Positions 52,801 to 62,551 of a stretch of DNA of 64,000 nt are shown piece by piece. The stretch is taken from the NCBI RefSeq assembly GCF_029094545.1, contig NZ_CP117835.1:910001-974000 (forward strand), in the 5' to 3' direction. Both the position numbers and the translations under genes were made by a program. The DNA comes from Alkalihalophilus pseudofirmus. GTDB lineage: Bacteria; Bacillota; Bacilli; Bacillales; Bacillaceae_D. Every line of letters begins with the position of its first letter. The first letter of the stretch is position 1. The notes below the pieces were generated by a model. The model ran no database searches. It was not told the DNA's origin and worked only from the letters and a program-made list of their open reading frames with translations.

Positions 52801-52829
52801 TTGAAAATTCATAACATTTCAGCTATATT
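52801..52829 (+). promoter_or_regulatory. Promoter of the lactate operon
   Basis: TTGAAA (52801-52806), 17-bp spacer, TATATT (52824-52829), a good sigma-A promoter 70 bp upstream of lctP. This and the two adjacent sites account for most of what is visible in the 335-bp gap. Confidence 0.75.
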
Positions 52830-52842
52830 GAAAGCACTTACA
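52829..52842 (+). promoter_or_regulatory. cre-like site (CcpA)
   Basis: TGAAAGCACTTACA matches the cre consensus with one substitution (A for G in the central CG). It starts at the last base of the -10 box, consistent with catabolite repression of lactate use. Confidence 0.6.
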
Positions 52843-52843
52843 T

Positions 52844-52866
52844 ATAAGGTCATCAGATGACCTTAT
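52844..52866 (+). promoter_or_regulatory. LutR operator
   Basis: Perfect palindrome ATAAGGTCATC-A-GATGACCTTAT. Its core TCATC-N-GATGA is the LutR recognition element reported in B. subtilis. It lies downstream of the -10 box, so bound LutR would block initiation or elongation until lactate is present. Confidence 0.85.
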
Positions 52867-52898
52867 GATTATTTTGTGGTATAAAGGGAGGGGCAGGA

Positions 52899-54683
52899 AT
52901 GAGTTTAGGAATTTTATCGTTATTTGCATTAATACCAATACTGACGGTTTTTTTGTTTCTTGTTATTTTTAGGTGGCCGGCTAAGCATGCTATGCCAATA
53001 GCTTTTGTGGTTACCGTAGTTATGGCGTTATTTGTTTGGGAAGTGCCGGCTGCACAAATTGCAGCAGCCAGTACAAAAGGTGTGGTGACGGCACTTGAGG
53101 TGCTATTTATCGTCTTTGGTGCCGTACTCATGCTGAATACACTAAAAGAAAGTGGAGCGATCCAAACGATTCGTCAAGGGTTTATTGATATCTCTCCAGA
53201 CCGGCGAGTGCAGGCCATTATTATTTGCTGGCTGTTTGGGTCCTTTATTGAAGGCGCTTCCGGCTGGGGGACACCGGCTGCCGTACTAGCACCTTTGCCA
53301 GTTGCAATTGGCTTTCCTGCAATGGCAGCCGTCATGGTAGCCTTGATTATTCAATCTACTCCGGTATCTTACGGGGCTGTTGGAACACCAATCTTAATAG
53401 GTGTGCAGTCTGGGTTAACCGGGTCTGATAATGTAGTTCAGGCTGCAGCAAGTCTTGGTATGAGCTTTGAAGAGTATATTCGAATGATTGGCGGTCAAGT
53501 AGCTATATTTCATGGGATTGTAGGGCTGTTTATTCCATTAATTATGGTCACGATGCTGACGTTATTCTTTGGGCCTAAAAAGTCGCTGAAGGCAGGTATG
53601 GAAGTATGGAAATTTGCTCTATTTGCAGGCCTTGCTTTTACCATTCCATATGCACTAGTTGCTAATTTTCTTGGACCTGAATTTCCATCATTATTCGGGG
53701 GCTTAATTGGTCTTGCAATTGTTGTACCAGCTGCAAAAAAGGGTTGGTTTATTCCTAAAACTAAATGGGATTTTGAACATTCATCTAAATGGGATCCGGA
53801 GTGGACAGGAACATTATCAGCTACAACTTTGTCAAAAACGACTATTAGTCCGTTAAAAGCATGGCTGCCGTATATTTTAATGGGAGTGTTACTCGTCATT
53901 ACGCGATTAAATGTCCTTCCGTTTGGCGATTGGCTGAAGCTTGCCAAAATTCATATTGAATCTGTATTCGGAACACAGATTGCTATTGAGAGTACGCCGT
54001 TTTTCTTGCCAGGTTTTATTATGGTATTGATGTCTCTATTAGGCTATATCTTATACAGCATGAATCAGACAACGTATGGAACGGCAGTGAAAAATTCAAC
54101 AAAAATGATTATTGGAGCAGCACCGGCCTTGCTGTTTGCTGTGCCAATGGTGCAAGTATTTATTAATTCCGGAGTTAACACAACTGGGTATACGAGTATG
54201 CCGCTAGTATTAGCTGAGGGTGTCTCGGCATTAATGGGACAAAATTGGCCGCTTGTTGCACCAGCCATTGGGGCATTAGGAGCATTTGTGGCAGGAAGTA
54301 ATACGATTAGTAATATGATGTTTGCGATGTTTCAGTTCGGTACAGCTGAAAATGTTGGCATTAATCCGGCAACAATTGTCGCTTTGCAAGCTGTTGGCGG
54401 AGCGGCAGGAAATATGATTTGTGTTCATAATGTAGTTGCAGCATCAGCAACAGCAGGTCTTGTCGGGCGAGAAGGAACGCTTATACGAAAAATGTTAATA
54501 CCTACCTTCTATTATGTCCTCTTTGCAGGCGCTGTTGGGTATATAGCTATAAATGGTATTGGCTTAAATATCGGAACATTCATGGCAGCAGTCGTTGTTA
54601 TCACGATCGTATCCATCATTATAAAAGAGAATCGTAAGGAAAAGACAACAGAAGATCACAGGCAGCAAAAGTTCGGAGGTTGA
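52899..54683 (+). CDS. lctP: L-lactate permease
   Basis: A LctP/LldP family proton-coupled lactate symporter of 594 residues with about 13-14 hydrophobic segments. Conserved family segments are [53 protein letters not shown] and [26 protein letters not shown] lies before the ATG. It heads the lactate-utilisation operon and is followed five bases later by lutA. Confidence 0.95.
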   Translation: MSLGILSLFALIPILTVFLFLVIFRWPAKHAMPIAFVVTVVMALFVWEVPAAQIAAASTKGVVTALEVLFIVFGAVLMLNTLKESGAIQTIRQGFIDISPDRRVQAIIICWLFGSFIEGASGWGTPAAVLAPLPVAIGFPAMAAVMVALIIQSTPVSYGAVGTPILIGVQSGLTGSDNVVQAAASLGMSFEEYIRMIGGQVAIFHGIVGLFIPLIMVTMLTLFFGPKKSLKAGMEVWKFALFAGLAFTIPYALVANFLGPEFPSLFGGLIGLAIVVPAAKKGWFIPKTKWDFEHSSKWDPEWTGTLSATTLSKTTISPLKAWLPYILMGVLLVITRLNVLPFGDWLKLAKIHIESVFGTQIAIESTPFFLPGFIMVLMSLLGYILYSMNQTTYGTAVKNSTKMIIGAAPALLFAVPMVQVFINSGVNTTGYTSMPLVLAEGVSALMGQNWPLVAPAIGALGAFVAGSNTISNMMFAMFQFGTAENVGINPATIVALQAVGGAAGNMICVHNVVAASATAGLVGREGTLIRKMLIPTFYYVLFAGAVGYIAINGIGLNIGTFMAAVVVITIVSIIIKENRKEKTTEDHRQQKFGG

Positions 54684-54688
54684 TTTAT

Positions 54689-55423
54689 ATGAAAGTTTCA
54701 TTATTTATTACCTGTTTGGCCGATGTATTTTATCCAGGAGTGGGGAAAGACACGGTTGAAGTATTAGAGAGATTAGGATGCGAAGTGGATTTTCCAGAAA
54801 AGCAGACCTGTTGCGGGCAGCCGGCATTTAACAGCGGCTATCATAAAGACACAAAGAAAGTGGCTAAGCATATGATTGAGACATTTGCTCATTCTGATTA
54901 TGTAGTGATGCCCTCAGGTTCATGTGCATCGATGATTCATGAATACCATGATTTATTAAAAGATGAGCCAGAATGGCAGGTGCGAGCAGAGGATTTGGCG
55001 AAAAAAACCTACGAGTTTACGCAATTTCTTGTTCATGTGCTTAAAGTTGAAAAGGTGAATGCCAGCTTACATGCGAATGCAACCTATCATACATCTTGTC
55101 ACATGACACGCCTGCTTGGGGAGAAAGAAGCTCCTTTTAAACTCCTTGATCAAGTAGAAGGCTTGAACCTGCAGACCTTGCCTAACCGCGAGGCATGCTG
55201 CGGGTTTGGGGGAACATTTGCAGTGAAGATGTCACCTATTTCTGAACAAATGGTCGATGAAAAGGTTCATCATATTGAAGAAACGAAGGCGGAGTTATTA
55301 ATTGGGGCAGATTGCGGGTGCTTGATGAATATTGGCGGACGGATAGAGCGCAATGGAAAGCCAGTCAAAGTGATGCATATTGCACAAGTATTAAACAGCC
55401 AAGAATCTGTGAAGAAAGGGTGA
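54689..55423 (+). CDS. lutA: L-lactate utilisation protein LutA
   Basis: Cys-rich subunit of the LutABC L-lactate dehydrogenase complex, 244 residues. It has the two CCG domains: [12 protein letters not shown] (Cys 41-42) and [13 protein letters not shown], plus preceding Cys residues that bind a non-cubane Fe-S cluster. The start is ATG 54689 after CGGAGG; a TTG at 54680 is ignored. Works with LutB and LutC to oxidise lactate to pyruvate. Confidence 0.93.
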   Translation: MKVSLFITCLADVFYPGVGKDTVEVLERLGCEVDFPEKQTCCGQPAFNSGYHKDTKKVAKHMIETFAHSDYVVMPSGSCASMIHEYHDLLKDEPEWQVRAEDLAKKTYEFTQFLVHVLKVEKVNASLHANATYHTSCHMTRLLGEKEAPFKLLDQVEGLNLQTLPNREACCGFGGTFAVKMSPISEQMVDEKVHHIEETKAELLIGADCGCLMNIGGRIERNGKPVKVMHIAQVLNSQESVKKG

Positions 55424-55430
55424 ATAGTTC

Positions 55431-56891
55431 ATGGCAGTAAAAATAGGCGACCCCAATTTTAATACACGAGTAGAAAAAGGGTTAAAAAATACATTTATGC
55501 GACAAGCTGTTACATCCGCTCAAGAACGGCTGAAAATGGCAAAGTCGAAAGCTGAAGATGAGCTCGGAAATTGGCAGGAGTGGCGCAATTTAGCTGAAGA
55601 AATTCGCACGCATACATTAGAAAATATTGATTATTACTTGCATCAACTAAGTGAAAACGTAAGCAATAATGGTGGATATGTTTTCTTTGCGGAAACGGCA
55701 GAAGAAGCAAATGCTTATATTAAAGAAGTGGCTCAAAAGAAAAACGCAAAAAAAGTCATAAAATCTAAATCTATGGTGACAGAAGAGATTAGTATGAATG
55801 AAGCGCTTGAGAGTGTTGGGTGTGAAGTGATTGAATCTGATCTTGGAGAATATATTCTCCAAATTGATGATCATGACCCCCCGTCTCATATCGTCGCGCC
55901 GGCTCTTCATAAAAACAGGGAACAAATCAGAGAAACCTTTCAAGAGAAGAAAGGCTACACCAACACGTCTAAACCGGAAGAGCTGACGTTATTTGCAAGA
56001 GAGCAGCTGCGCAAAGAGTTCCTTGAAGCTGACATAGGGGTAACTGGCTGTAATTTTGCGGTCGCAGAATCAGGAAGTATTTCACTTGTCACAAATGAAG
56101 GAAACGCAAGGCTTGCCACAACTCTTCCTAAAACGCAGATCACAGTTATGGGGATGGAACGTGTCGTACCTACTTGGGAAGAGCTTGATATTTTAGTCAG
56201 TATGCTTTGCAGGAGTGCAGTTGGTCAAAAACTGACAAGTTACATTACAGGGCTTACAGGTGCAAAAGCAGAAGGGGACCTAGATGGACCGGAAGAATTC
56301 CATCTTGTTATTGTTGATAATGGACGTTCTAATATCCTAGGAACAGAATTCCAATCAGCTTTAAACTGTATTCGGTGTGCAGCTTGTATTAATGTTTGTC
56401 CGGTGTACCGTCATGTTGGCGGTCATTCATATGGCTCAATTTATCCAGGCCCGATTGGTGCAGTATTGACGCCATTATTAGAGGGATATGATGATCATAA
56501 AGAGCTGCCATATGCTTCTAGTTTGTGTGCAGCCTGTACGGATGCTTGTCCAGTAAAGATCCCTCTTCATGAACTGCTCGTTAAACATAGAAGAAATATT
56601 GCTGAAGAGAAACGTACAACCCTTTCTGAAACGTTGGCTATGAAGGGATTTGGAATGGTTGCAAGCTCGCCATCCCTCTTTAATATGAGTACAAGAACGG
56701 CACCGATGATGCTCTCACCATTTACGAAGGATGGAAAAGTCTCAAATGGTCCAGGCCCGTTAAAATCATGGACTGATATTCGTGATTTTCCTGAAAGTAA
56801 AAAAGAGAGATTCAGAGATTGGTTTAAAAAACGTGAAGGCCAAAAGGGAGGGACACACCATGATTCAACATCGCGAAACATTTCTCAATAA
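55431..56891 (+). CDS. lutB: L-lactate utilisation iron-sulfur protein LutB
   Basis: 486 residues. The N-terminal LUD domain (about 60-300) contains [20 protein letters not shown]. The C-terminal ferredoxin-like domain carries two 4Fe-4S motifs, [12 protein letters not shown] and [13 protein letters not shown]. Electron-transfer subunit of the LutABC complex. It overlaps lutC by 32 bp, so translation is coupled. Confidence 0.94.
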   Translation: MAVKIGDPNFNTRVEKGLKNTFMRQAVTSAQERLKMAKSKAEDELGNWQEWRNLAEEIRTHTLENIDYYLHQLSENVSNNGGYVFFAETAEEANAYIKEVAQKKNAKKVIKSKSMVTEEISMNEALESVGCEVIESDLGEYILQIDDHDPPSHIVAPALHKNREQIRETFQEKKGYTNTSKPEELTLFAREQLRKEFLEADIGVTGCNFAVAESGSISLVTNEGNARLATTLPKTQITVMGMERVVPTWEELDILVSMLCRSAVGQKLTSYITGLTGAKAEGDLDGPEEFHLVIVDNGRSNILGTEFQSALNCIRCAACINVCPVYRHVGGHSYGSIYPGPIGAVLTPLLEGYDDHKELPYASSLCAACTDACPVKIPLHELLVKHRRNIAEEKRTTLSETLAMKGFGMVASSPSLFNMSTRTAPMMLSPFTKDGKVSNGPGPLKSWTDIRDFPESKKERFRDWFKKREGQKGGTHHDSTSRNISQ

Positions 56892-57555
56892 CGTAGCCAA
56901 GAAGCTCGGACGTGCGAGAAAGACAACAGGAGTTACCCGCCCGGATTATCGTCATAAGCCTCAGTTAGAGGTGATGAAAGATTTCACTCAAGATGAGCTT
57001 GTTTCTGTCCTTAAAACACAATGCCTTGCTATTCATACAGATGTCAAGGAAACGAAGCGAGAAGCTCTTGTAAGTGCTATTGACGAAGTACTTGATGAGT
57101 ACCAAGCCGAGTCTGTGATCACGTGGGCTGATTCAAGATTTGAGGAATACGGCCTTAAATCTTTTCAGGAAAGAGATACAGTGGACGTATGGGAGGCAGA
57201 TGAAAACAGCAAATCTGTTGAAATAGCGGAACGTGCTGATGTCGGAATTACCTTTGCTGATTACACCTTAGCTGAATCGGGTACCGTTGTATTGTTAAGC
57301 GATAAAGGTAAAGGGCGCTCTGTTAGTTTGCTGCCGACTTACTATATCGCAATTATACCTAAGAGCACTCTTGTTCCTCGTATGACACAAGCAACTAGTG
57401 CAATTCATGAAATGGCTAAGAAGAGTGGAAGCCGTATTCCTTCTTGCATCAATTTCATATCAGGACCTAGTAATAGTGCGGATATTGAGATGAATTTAGT
57501 CGTCGGTGTACATGGGCCTGTTCGTGCCTGCTATATCATTGTAGACGATATGTAA
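56860..57555 (+). CDS. lutC: L-lactate utilisation protein LutC
   Basis: LUD-domain protein of 231 residues: [39 protein letters not shown] and [20 protein letters not shown] are the family motifs. Start ATG 56860, behind AAGGGAGGG and inside the 3' end of lutB. Third subunit of the lactate-oxidising complex. Confidence 0.93.
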   Translation: MIQHRETFLNNVAKKLGRARKTTGVTRPDYRHKPQLEVMKDFTQDELVSVLKTQCLAIHTDVKETKREALVSAIDEVLDEYQAESVITWADSRFEEYGLKSFQERDTVDVWEADENSKSVEIAERADVGITFADYTLAESGTVVLLSDKGKGRSVSLLPTYYIAIIPKSTLVPRMTQATSAIHEMAKKSGSRIPSCINFISGPSNSADIEMNLVVGVHGPVRACYIIVDDM

Positions 57556-57558
57556 GGA

Positions 57559-57588
57559 TAAGCCAGCCATGATTTAATGGCTGGCTTA
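57559..57588 (+). terminator. Hairpin after lutC
   Basis: Perfect 12-bp stem TAAGCCAGCCAT / ATGGCTGGCTTA with a 6-base loop. No strong T run follows, so it may terminate only partly or protect the lutABC mRNA. Confidence 0.6.
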
Positions 57589-57647
57589 TGTTGATGGAAG
57601 CGGTCTATGCTATAATAAGAGCAATTGAATTGAACGAGGTGCAAGAA

Positions 57648-58361
57648 ATGGGATTTAAACATGTACAAACAAAAAAGGTATCTGAAGTGATTAGGGAGCA
57701 GCTCGAGGAAATGATCCGGACGGGTGAGGTGCAGCCTGGTGAGAAGCTGGATTCTGTTGAAAAGCTGGCTAAAGAATTTAATGTAAGCCGTTCGGCTGTC
57801 AGAGAAGCACTTAGTGCTCTAAGAGCTGTTGGGTTAATTACGATTCGTCAAGGGGAAGGAACCTTTGTAAATAAATATGATTTTTCTAATATGATTGCAC
57901 CAGTAGCGGAAAGAAGAATTATTTCTAAACCCGAAATGCTGGAATTGTTTCAAGTGAGAAAAATAATTGAAGTTGGTGCGGCAAGCTTAGCAGCTGAGAA
58001 TCGAAAAGATAAAGATGTTGAAGCAATGAGAGAGGCTTTAAAAGAGATGGAAGCCGCTTCAGGAGATGAAGATCTGGGGGAGAAGGCCGATGTGAAATTC
58101 CATCTAGCTTTAGCTAACGCCACTAGAAACAATATTTTGAAAGATATGATGCAGCAGCTTTCAGATACTTTAGGGAGGACCATGTTTGAGAGCAGAAGAA
58201 TTGCATTATTTTCGGATCAGCAAACATTTGACCGCCTTCAAGTGGAGCATGAGAAGATTTTAGAGGCGATAGAAAAGAAAGATTCAAATGGAGCTAACCA
58301 AGCGATGCTTGAACATTTAATAAATGTAGAGAATACATTAACAGCCTATCATGATAAATAA
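57648..58361 (+). CDS. lutR: Lactate-responsive GntR-family regulator LutR
   Basis: FadR-subfamily repressor of 237 residues. The N-terminal winged helix has PGEKLDSVEKLAKEFNVSRS and LRAVGLITIRQGEGTFV. The C-terminal FCD domain (about residues 95-225) has the metal/ligand-binding D-x3-H motif VKFHLALANAT. It should bind the palindrome at 52844 and release it when lactate is present. Start ATG 57648, eight bases after GAGG. An extended -10 box TGCTATAAT at 57608-57616 gives it a promoter of its own. Confidence 0.9.
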   Translation: MGFKHVQTKKVSEVIREQLEEMIRTGEVQPGEKLDSVEKLAKEFNVSRSAVREALSALRAVGLITIRQGEGTFVNKYDFSNMIAPVAERRIISKPEMLELFQVRKIIEVGAASLAAENRKDKDVEAMREALKEMEAASGDEDLGEKADVKFHLALANATRNNILKDMMQQLSDTLGRTMFESRRIALFSDQQTFDRLQVEHEKILEAIEKKDSNGANQAMLEHLINVENTLTAYHDK

Positions 58362-58367
58362 GAAAGC

Positions 58368-58403
58368 ATGCAGCACTCATCCTTAGATGAGTGCTGCTTT
58401 TCT
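58368..58403 (+). terminator. Intrinsic terminator of lutR
   Basis: Stem GCAGCACTCATC with its complement, 4-base loop, TTTTCT tail. Confidence 0.88.
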
Positions 58404-58466
58404 AGTTTAATGATGGGTTTTTAAAGTAATATAAGAAGTAAGGTCATCAAAATGGGAGGCTGAACG

Positions 58467-59162
58467 ATGTTATCAAAATCTCAAAAATCCCTTGTTAAAA
58501 TGAAATGGGAAAATGTTCTGTTTGCGCATTGGGCATATGATCCACATATTATACAAGCAAAGCTGCCTAAGGGGATAAAAGTTGATACTTATAAAGGGAA
58601 AGCTTATGTTGGAGTGGTTTCTTTTCTGATGAATAAAATTCACCCTAAGATCCTCCCTGAAAAAGTTAGTTTCTCCCTGCCGGAAATTAATGTCCGTACT
58701 TATGTAGAGGTAGATGGAAAAAAGGGAGTTCTTTTTTTAAGCTTAGATACAGGTAGTAAAATAAGTGTTCTTGGTGCAAATGCTTTCTTAGATATGCCCT
58801 ATTTTCACTCGGATATTACAATGAAAAGAGAAGGCGATCTTACTTATTTTGAAAGTATAAGAAAGGCAAATCAAGCGGTATTTAAAGGAGCGTATTCCTC
58901 CAAAAGCGACGTTTTCGCTGCGCGTGAAGAATCTCTAGAATATTGGCTGACTGAGCGTTATCGACTATATTCAACAGCCAAAAATGGAGACATTCAATAC
59001 GGTGATATTAAACATGAACAATGGCCCCTGCAGCAAGCAGGAGTCAACATTAAAGAGAATTCCTTAATCTTGGCCGCCGGGCTGCCTTCTCAAAAAGGAG
59101 AACCTCATTTGCTCTATAGTCCAGGCGTGACAGTTGATATAGGAATGATTCAAAAATATTAA
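58467..59162 (+). CDS. YqjF family protein (DUF2071)
   Basis: 231 residues with family segments MKWENVLFAHWAYDP, GKAYVGVVSFLMNK, LPEINVRTYVEVDGKKGVLF and the C-terminal SPGVTVDIGMI. A soluble acetoacetate-decarboxylase-like beta fold of unknown role, also found in B. subtilis YqjF. GGGAGG precedes the ATG. Monocistronic. Confidence 0.88.
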   Translation: MLSKSQKSLVKMKWENVLFAHWAYDPHIIQAKLPKGIKVDTYKGKAYVGVVSFLMNKIHPKILPEKVSFSLPEINVRTYVEVDGKKGVLFLSLDTGSKISVLGANAFLDMPYFHSDITMKREGDLTYFESIRKANQAVFKGAYSSKSDVFAAREESLEYWLTERYRLYSTAKNGDIQYGDIKHEQWPLQQAGVNIKENSLILAAGLPSQKGEPHLLYSPGVTVDIGMIQKY

Positions 59163-59198
59163 AAGAATCGCAGGTACTAAATCTGCGGTTCTTTTTAT
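59161..59198 (+). terminator. Intrinsic terminator
   Basis: Stem AAAAGAATCGCAG / CTGCGGTTCTTTT (one wobble) with a T5 tail. Confidence 0.82.
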
Positions 59199-59282
59199 TC
59201 TTAAAGAAAAATTACTTATCACCTGCCACGCTCGAATATCAGTTATAATATGGAAAGTGAACAAATAAGCAGGTGATTGTCT

Positions 59283-59468
59283 TTGAAAATAAAATTAACT
59301 ATATTTCTTAGTATTCTTGTAATTTATAATGGTATCAGGTATTTGGTTTATATTATTAATGGCTCAACTCATACATACGATTATGTGATGTTTAGCATTA
59401 ATGTTCTAGCATTGGCTTTTGTGATTTATTCAATATTAAATGATAGAAAGAAGAGAAAAAACCGCTGA
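59283..59468 (+). CDS. Small membrane protein, 61 aa
   Basis: TTG 59283 lies nine bases after AGG in GCAGGTGAT; the TTG two codons upstream is too close to that site. Two transmembrane helices (about residues 3-22 and 31-51) and a short basic tail. No family recognised. A second small membrane gene begins 11 bp downstream. Confidence 0.6.
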   Translation: MKIKLTIFLSILVIYNGIRYLVYIINGSTHTYDYVMFSINVLALAFVIYSILNDRKKRKNR

Positions 59469-59479
59469 GGTGATTCAAA

Positions 59480-59659
59480 GTGGATAAATTTGCAGGGGCT
59501 GCTTTATTTATTATGTTCCCGCTCCTTCTTTTCTTGGCAATCATCCTAACTTTAAGATGGCTTGTCGGAGAAAAATGGAATGAAAAAGAAAGAGAACAAA
59601 AACGATTAAGAGAACAGTTGGATCGAATAGAGAAGAAGATTGATCAACTTTTAAAATAA
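59480..59659 (+). CDS. Small membrane-anchored coiled-coil protein, 59 aa
   Basis: GTG start at 59480, nine bases after GAGG. One N-terminal transmembrane helix (about residues 5-25, FAGAALFIMFPLLLFLAIIL) is followed by a charged amphipathic helix (about 33-58, EREQKRLREQLDRIEKKIDQ) with heptad Leu/Ile spacing, a likely coiled coil. The design resembles the 61-aa protein at 17859. Cotranscribed with the preceding small gene. Confidence 0.65.
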   Translation: MDKFAGAALFIMFPLLLFLAIILTLRWLVGEKWNEKEREQKRLREQLDRIEKKIDQLLK

Positions 59660-59701
59660 AGAGAAATTTTGAAGAGAGGGCATTCAAGTAGGGGGAGTGG
59701 G

Positions 59702-60973
59702 ATGACAAAGAATAAAGGGATCCATTATAGCTGGATTGTACTGCTTGTTACATTTATTGCCCTGTTATTTGTTCAAGGAATACGACTATCGTTTGGCGCC
59801 TTTATTGAGCCTTGGGAAGAGAGTTTTGAAGCCAGCCGTGCCCAAATTACGTCCGTCTCCCTTGTAAGCTATCTCGTGTTTGCAGTCTTGCAGCCATTTG
59901 TCGGGAGGATTATGGACCGTGTTGGAGTAAAGAGGGTTGTTATTTGGAGTATAGTCGTGGTTGGAGCAGCAATGATCCTAACAGCTTTTGCGACAAAACC
60001 TTGGCAGATTGTTCTGTTGTACGGAGTCATGGCCTCTATCGGATTTGGAGGAATGTCTAATGTAGTTGGGACGCTTGTTGTTGCAAAATGGTTTACGGTG
60101 AAAAAAGGGTTTGCGATGGGAATCATGTCAGCAGGTACGGCAACAGGACAGTTTAGTGTCGTTCCTTTGTCTATTCTTATGATCGAAGCGATAGGCTGGA
60201 AGTTGACGGTTATGATTTTAGGAATGATTGTTCTCATTGTTCTCCTTCCAATCATCTTACTCTTATTTAAAGCTTCACCTAAAGAGAAGGGAATCGAACC
60301 ATATGGTGGAGCACTTCCTGAGACTGTCCCTGTATCTCCTGGGGGAAACAGTTTAACATCAAAACCAAAAGGTTCGTTCTTTTTACAGAGGCCATTTCTA
60401 TTTTTATTTTTCTCTTTTTTTATTTGCGGCTTTACAACAGTGGGTTTAATAGATACCCATCTTGTGCCGTTTGCGCAGTATTGCGGATTTACAGCTGCCA
60501 CAGCAGGGGCAGCTGTTAGTACATTGGCTCTCTTCAATTTTTCAGGAACGATTGTCTCTGGGTATCTTTCTGATAAATGGGACAGCAGGTGGATGCTTGG
60601 AGGACTTTATGGGCTGCGAGGGTTAACAATTATTATTTTGATCGTCATCGTTCATGAACAACGTTTTTTCACCTTCTTCTTAGGGCAAACGGAACTTCTG
60701 TTTATATTTGCTATTTCATTTGGCATCGTTGATTTTGCCACCGTAGCTCCTACGATGAAATTGGCTTCAGAATATGCCGGTAAGACGATTATTGGATTTA
60801 TGATCGGTCTGTTATTTTTTGGCCATCAAATAGGAGCAGCTCTTGGTTCTTTTATTCCAGGGGTATTATTTGATCAAACAGGGAGCTATGATATCACGTT
60901 TGTGACAGCGATCATTCTTTGTCTTGCTGCTTCCATTATGTGTTTTATGCTTCCGCGTCCAAAACAAGTGTAG
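59702..60973 (+). CDS. MFS transporter (monocarboxylate/oxalate-formate type)
   Basis: 12-helix major facilitator, 423 residues. Features are the N-terminal YSWIVLLVTFIALLFVQGIRLSFG (given in part), the loop 2-3 motif GRIMDRVGVKRVV, and GYLSDKWDSRWMLG in the second half. Matches the oxalate:formate/monocarboxylate subfamily, so a carboxylate substrate is possible; the nearby lactate genes have no visible link with it. The start used is ATG 59702 behind GGGGGAG; a TTG at 59669 is weaker. Confidence 0.87.
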   Translation: MTKNKGIHYSWIVLLVTFIALLFVQGIRLSFGAFIEPWEESFEASRAQITSVSLVSYLVFAVLQPFVGRIMDRVGVKRVVIWSIVVVGAAMILTAFATKPWQIVLLYGVMASIGFGGMSNVVGTLVVAKWFTVKKGFAMGIMSAGTATGQFSVVPLSILMIEAIGWKLTVMILGMIVLIVLLPIILLLFKASPKEKGIEPYGGALPETVPVSPGGNSLTSKPKGSFFLQRPFLFLFFSFFICGFTTVGLIDTHLVPFAQYCGFTAATAGAAVSTLALFNFSGTIVSGYLSDKWDSRWMLGGLYGLRGLTIIILIVIVHEQRFFTFFLGQTELLFIFAISFGIVDFATVAPTMKLASEYAGKTIIGFMIGLLFFGHQIGAALGSFIPGVLFDQTGSYDITFVTAIILCLAASIMCFMLPRPKQV

Positions 60974-60986
60974 GAGGTTGGAATAG

Positions 60987-61184
60987 ATGAATAAAAACAT
61001 CAAAATAGGACTACTGCTTATAACGTTCACGTTCTTTGTTGGAATCCTTCTAGCAGGATCACTTTCTTACTTTAATAGTAAAGAAATTCAGGCAGCTACG
61101 GAACAATGCTTCACACACGGCGGCACGCCCTTAGTTGAAATTGATACATTTGTGCTTGGTTATTCATTTTCATGTGAGAAATAA
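60987..61184 (+). CDS. Small secreted or membrane-anchored protein, 65 aa
   Basis: Starts nine bases after TAGGAGG, 13 bp past the MFS stop. One N-terminal hydrophobic helix (about residues 7-28) then an extracytoplasmic segment with two Cys (QCFTHGGTPLVEIDT and SFSCEK) that could form a disulfide. Function unknown. Cotranscribed with the transporter. Confidence 0.7.
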   Translation: MNKNIKIGLLLITFTFFVGILLAGSLSYFNSKEIQAATEQCFTHGGTPLVEIDTFVLGYSFSCEK

Positions 61185-61187
61185 ATT

Positions 61188-61220
61188 GAAAGAGACGCCT
61201 TGTCAGGTGCGTCTCTTTTT
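61188..61220 (+). terminator. Intrinsic terminator
   Basis: Stem AAAGAGACGC / GCGTCTCTTT with a T5 tail, between convergent transcripts. Confidence 0.85.
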
Positions 61221-61225
61221 GTCTT

Positions 61226-62290
61226 TTATTCTACTTTTATAGTAACTTGATCAACGGCATTATACCCATAGCCTTTCCGGTTCCAAAAAGGGGATTCAGG
61301 TTGTGTGCGCTTATTAGAATCAGTTGCACGGCTCATAATGGTATGCTCTTTCTTAGCTGTAAAGGGATAAGTGAGAGACCATTGAGACAGGCTGAACTCC
61401 TGACCGTTATCTACAGAAGCAGGCATCCAGCTCTCTCCTCCGTCCACACTGACCTCCACTTTCTTAATTACCCCATCCCCTGTCCAGGCGATTCCTTTTA
61501 TCGTATGCTTCCCCGTATCAACTATGTCTCTGTCTAAAGGATATTGAATCGTTGAATTAACATTGATGGTTGTGACCGGAAAAGCGTCTTCATTATTGTC
61601 TTGATTTGGATAATACATATAATCGATTGTCTGAAAAGGTCCTGCAAATGATGCTGATATGACCGTTATTTGTTTTACCCATTTTACAGAAGCCATTGCA
61701 TACCAGCCAGGTACAATTAAGCGGATAGGATAGCCGTGTTTAAAAGGAAGAGGCTGATCATTGTATGAATAAGCGATTAATGTATCAGGGTGCAGCGCCT
61801 TCTTTAATGGCAAGCTTCGCATGTATGCATACACATTATCTAAATCTGAACGATATCCATCATCATAACCCTCTATGACTACTTCATGTGAATCTGAATC
61901 TATGTTTGCTTTTTCTAATAAAGTTTTAAGGGGAACACCTTTAAAGCGACCAACACTCATCGCTCCTTTTTCCCACTGTTCTCCAAATACTTTCGGCCTG
62001 AATAAGCTTCTCTTATTTCCTGCACATTCCATAACGACTTCCACTGTTTTTGAGGGGTGGGCGAGCAGCTCTTCAATAGAGAAAGCAATAGGGTTTTTTA
62101 CAGAGCCATTTACGGAAAGCCAGAAGTTAGCATAGTTAAAGGGCGGGTAAGAAAAATGGTTACGTTTATAAAAAAGGGAGGCTGGTGTCTGTTTATTGAA
62201 AAGAAAATGTATGGGTGATTCTTGATTTTCAGGGTACAGCTTTTTCGTTGTTAGTGATGGTTTGGCGATGGGGTCGTTCTCATTTGTCAT
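61226..62290 (-). CDS. Molybdopterin-dependent oxidoreductase (sulfite oxidase family)
   Basis: 354 residues. The Mo-cofactor domain has the molybdenum-ligand Cys89 in VVMECAGNKRSLF and the family segments GYPIRLIVPGWYAMASVKWV (20 residues shown) and YMYYPNQ. The C-terminal Mo-co dimerisation domain (about 240-350) has KGIAWTGDGVIKKVEVSVDG and ESPFWNRKGYGYN. There is no haem domain and no Tat or Sec signal, so it is probably cytoplasmic, unlike most bacterial sulfite dehydrogenases. It resembles YuiH. Start ATG 62290 behind GAGGAGGGG. Confidence 0.88.
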   Translation of the reverse strand: MTNENDPIAKPSLTTKKLYPENQESPIHFLFNKQTPASLFYKRNHFSYPPFNYANFWLSVNGSVKNPIAFSIEELLAHPSKTVEVVMECAGNKRSLFRPKVFGEQWEKGAMSVGRFKGVPLKTLLEKANIDSDSHEVVIEGYDDGYRSDLDNVYAYMRSLPLKKALHPDTLIAYSYNDQPLPFKHGYPIRLIVPGWYAMASVKWVKQITVISASFAGPFQTIDYMYYPNQDNNEDAFPVTTINVNSTIQYPLDRDIVDTGKHTIKGIAWTGDGVIKKVEVSVDGGESWMPASVDNGQEFSLSQWSLTYPFTAKKEHTIMSRATDSNKRTQPESPFWNRKGYGYNAVDQVTIKVE

Positions 62291-62551
62291 ATATTCATCC
62301 CCTCCTCATAAGTGCTATGTACATCATATGGATGAAGGTCATTAAATATTCATTTATCCTGAATATGAAAGTAGGTCATTTTACTAAAAGGAGCTTACAC
62401 AAGTTGATTATTCATGCCTGTGGATGCATATTCATTCAGTACGAAAGTACCCTTTTTCTGAAATTAAGAAGCATACATTTCGAATTTCGGAAGGTTCTGC
62501 TATATTTGAAACCATAAATCTATAATTGTTTGGGAGAGGAAGGGCGATTCT

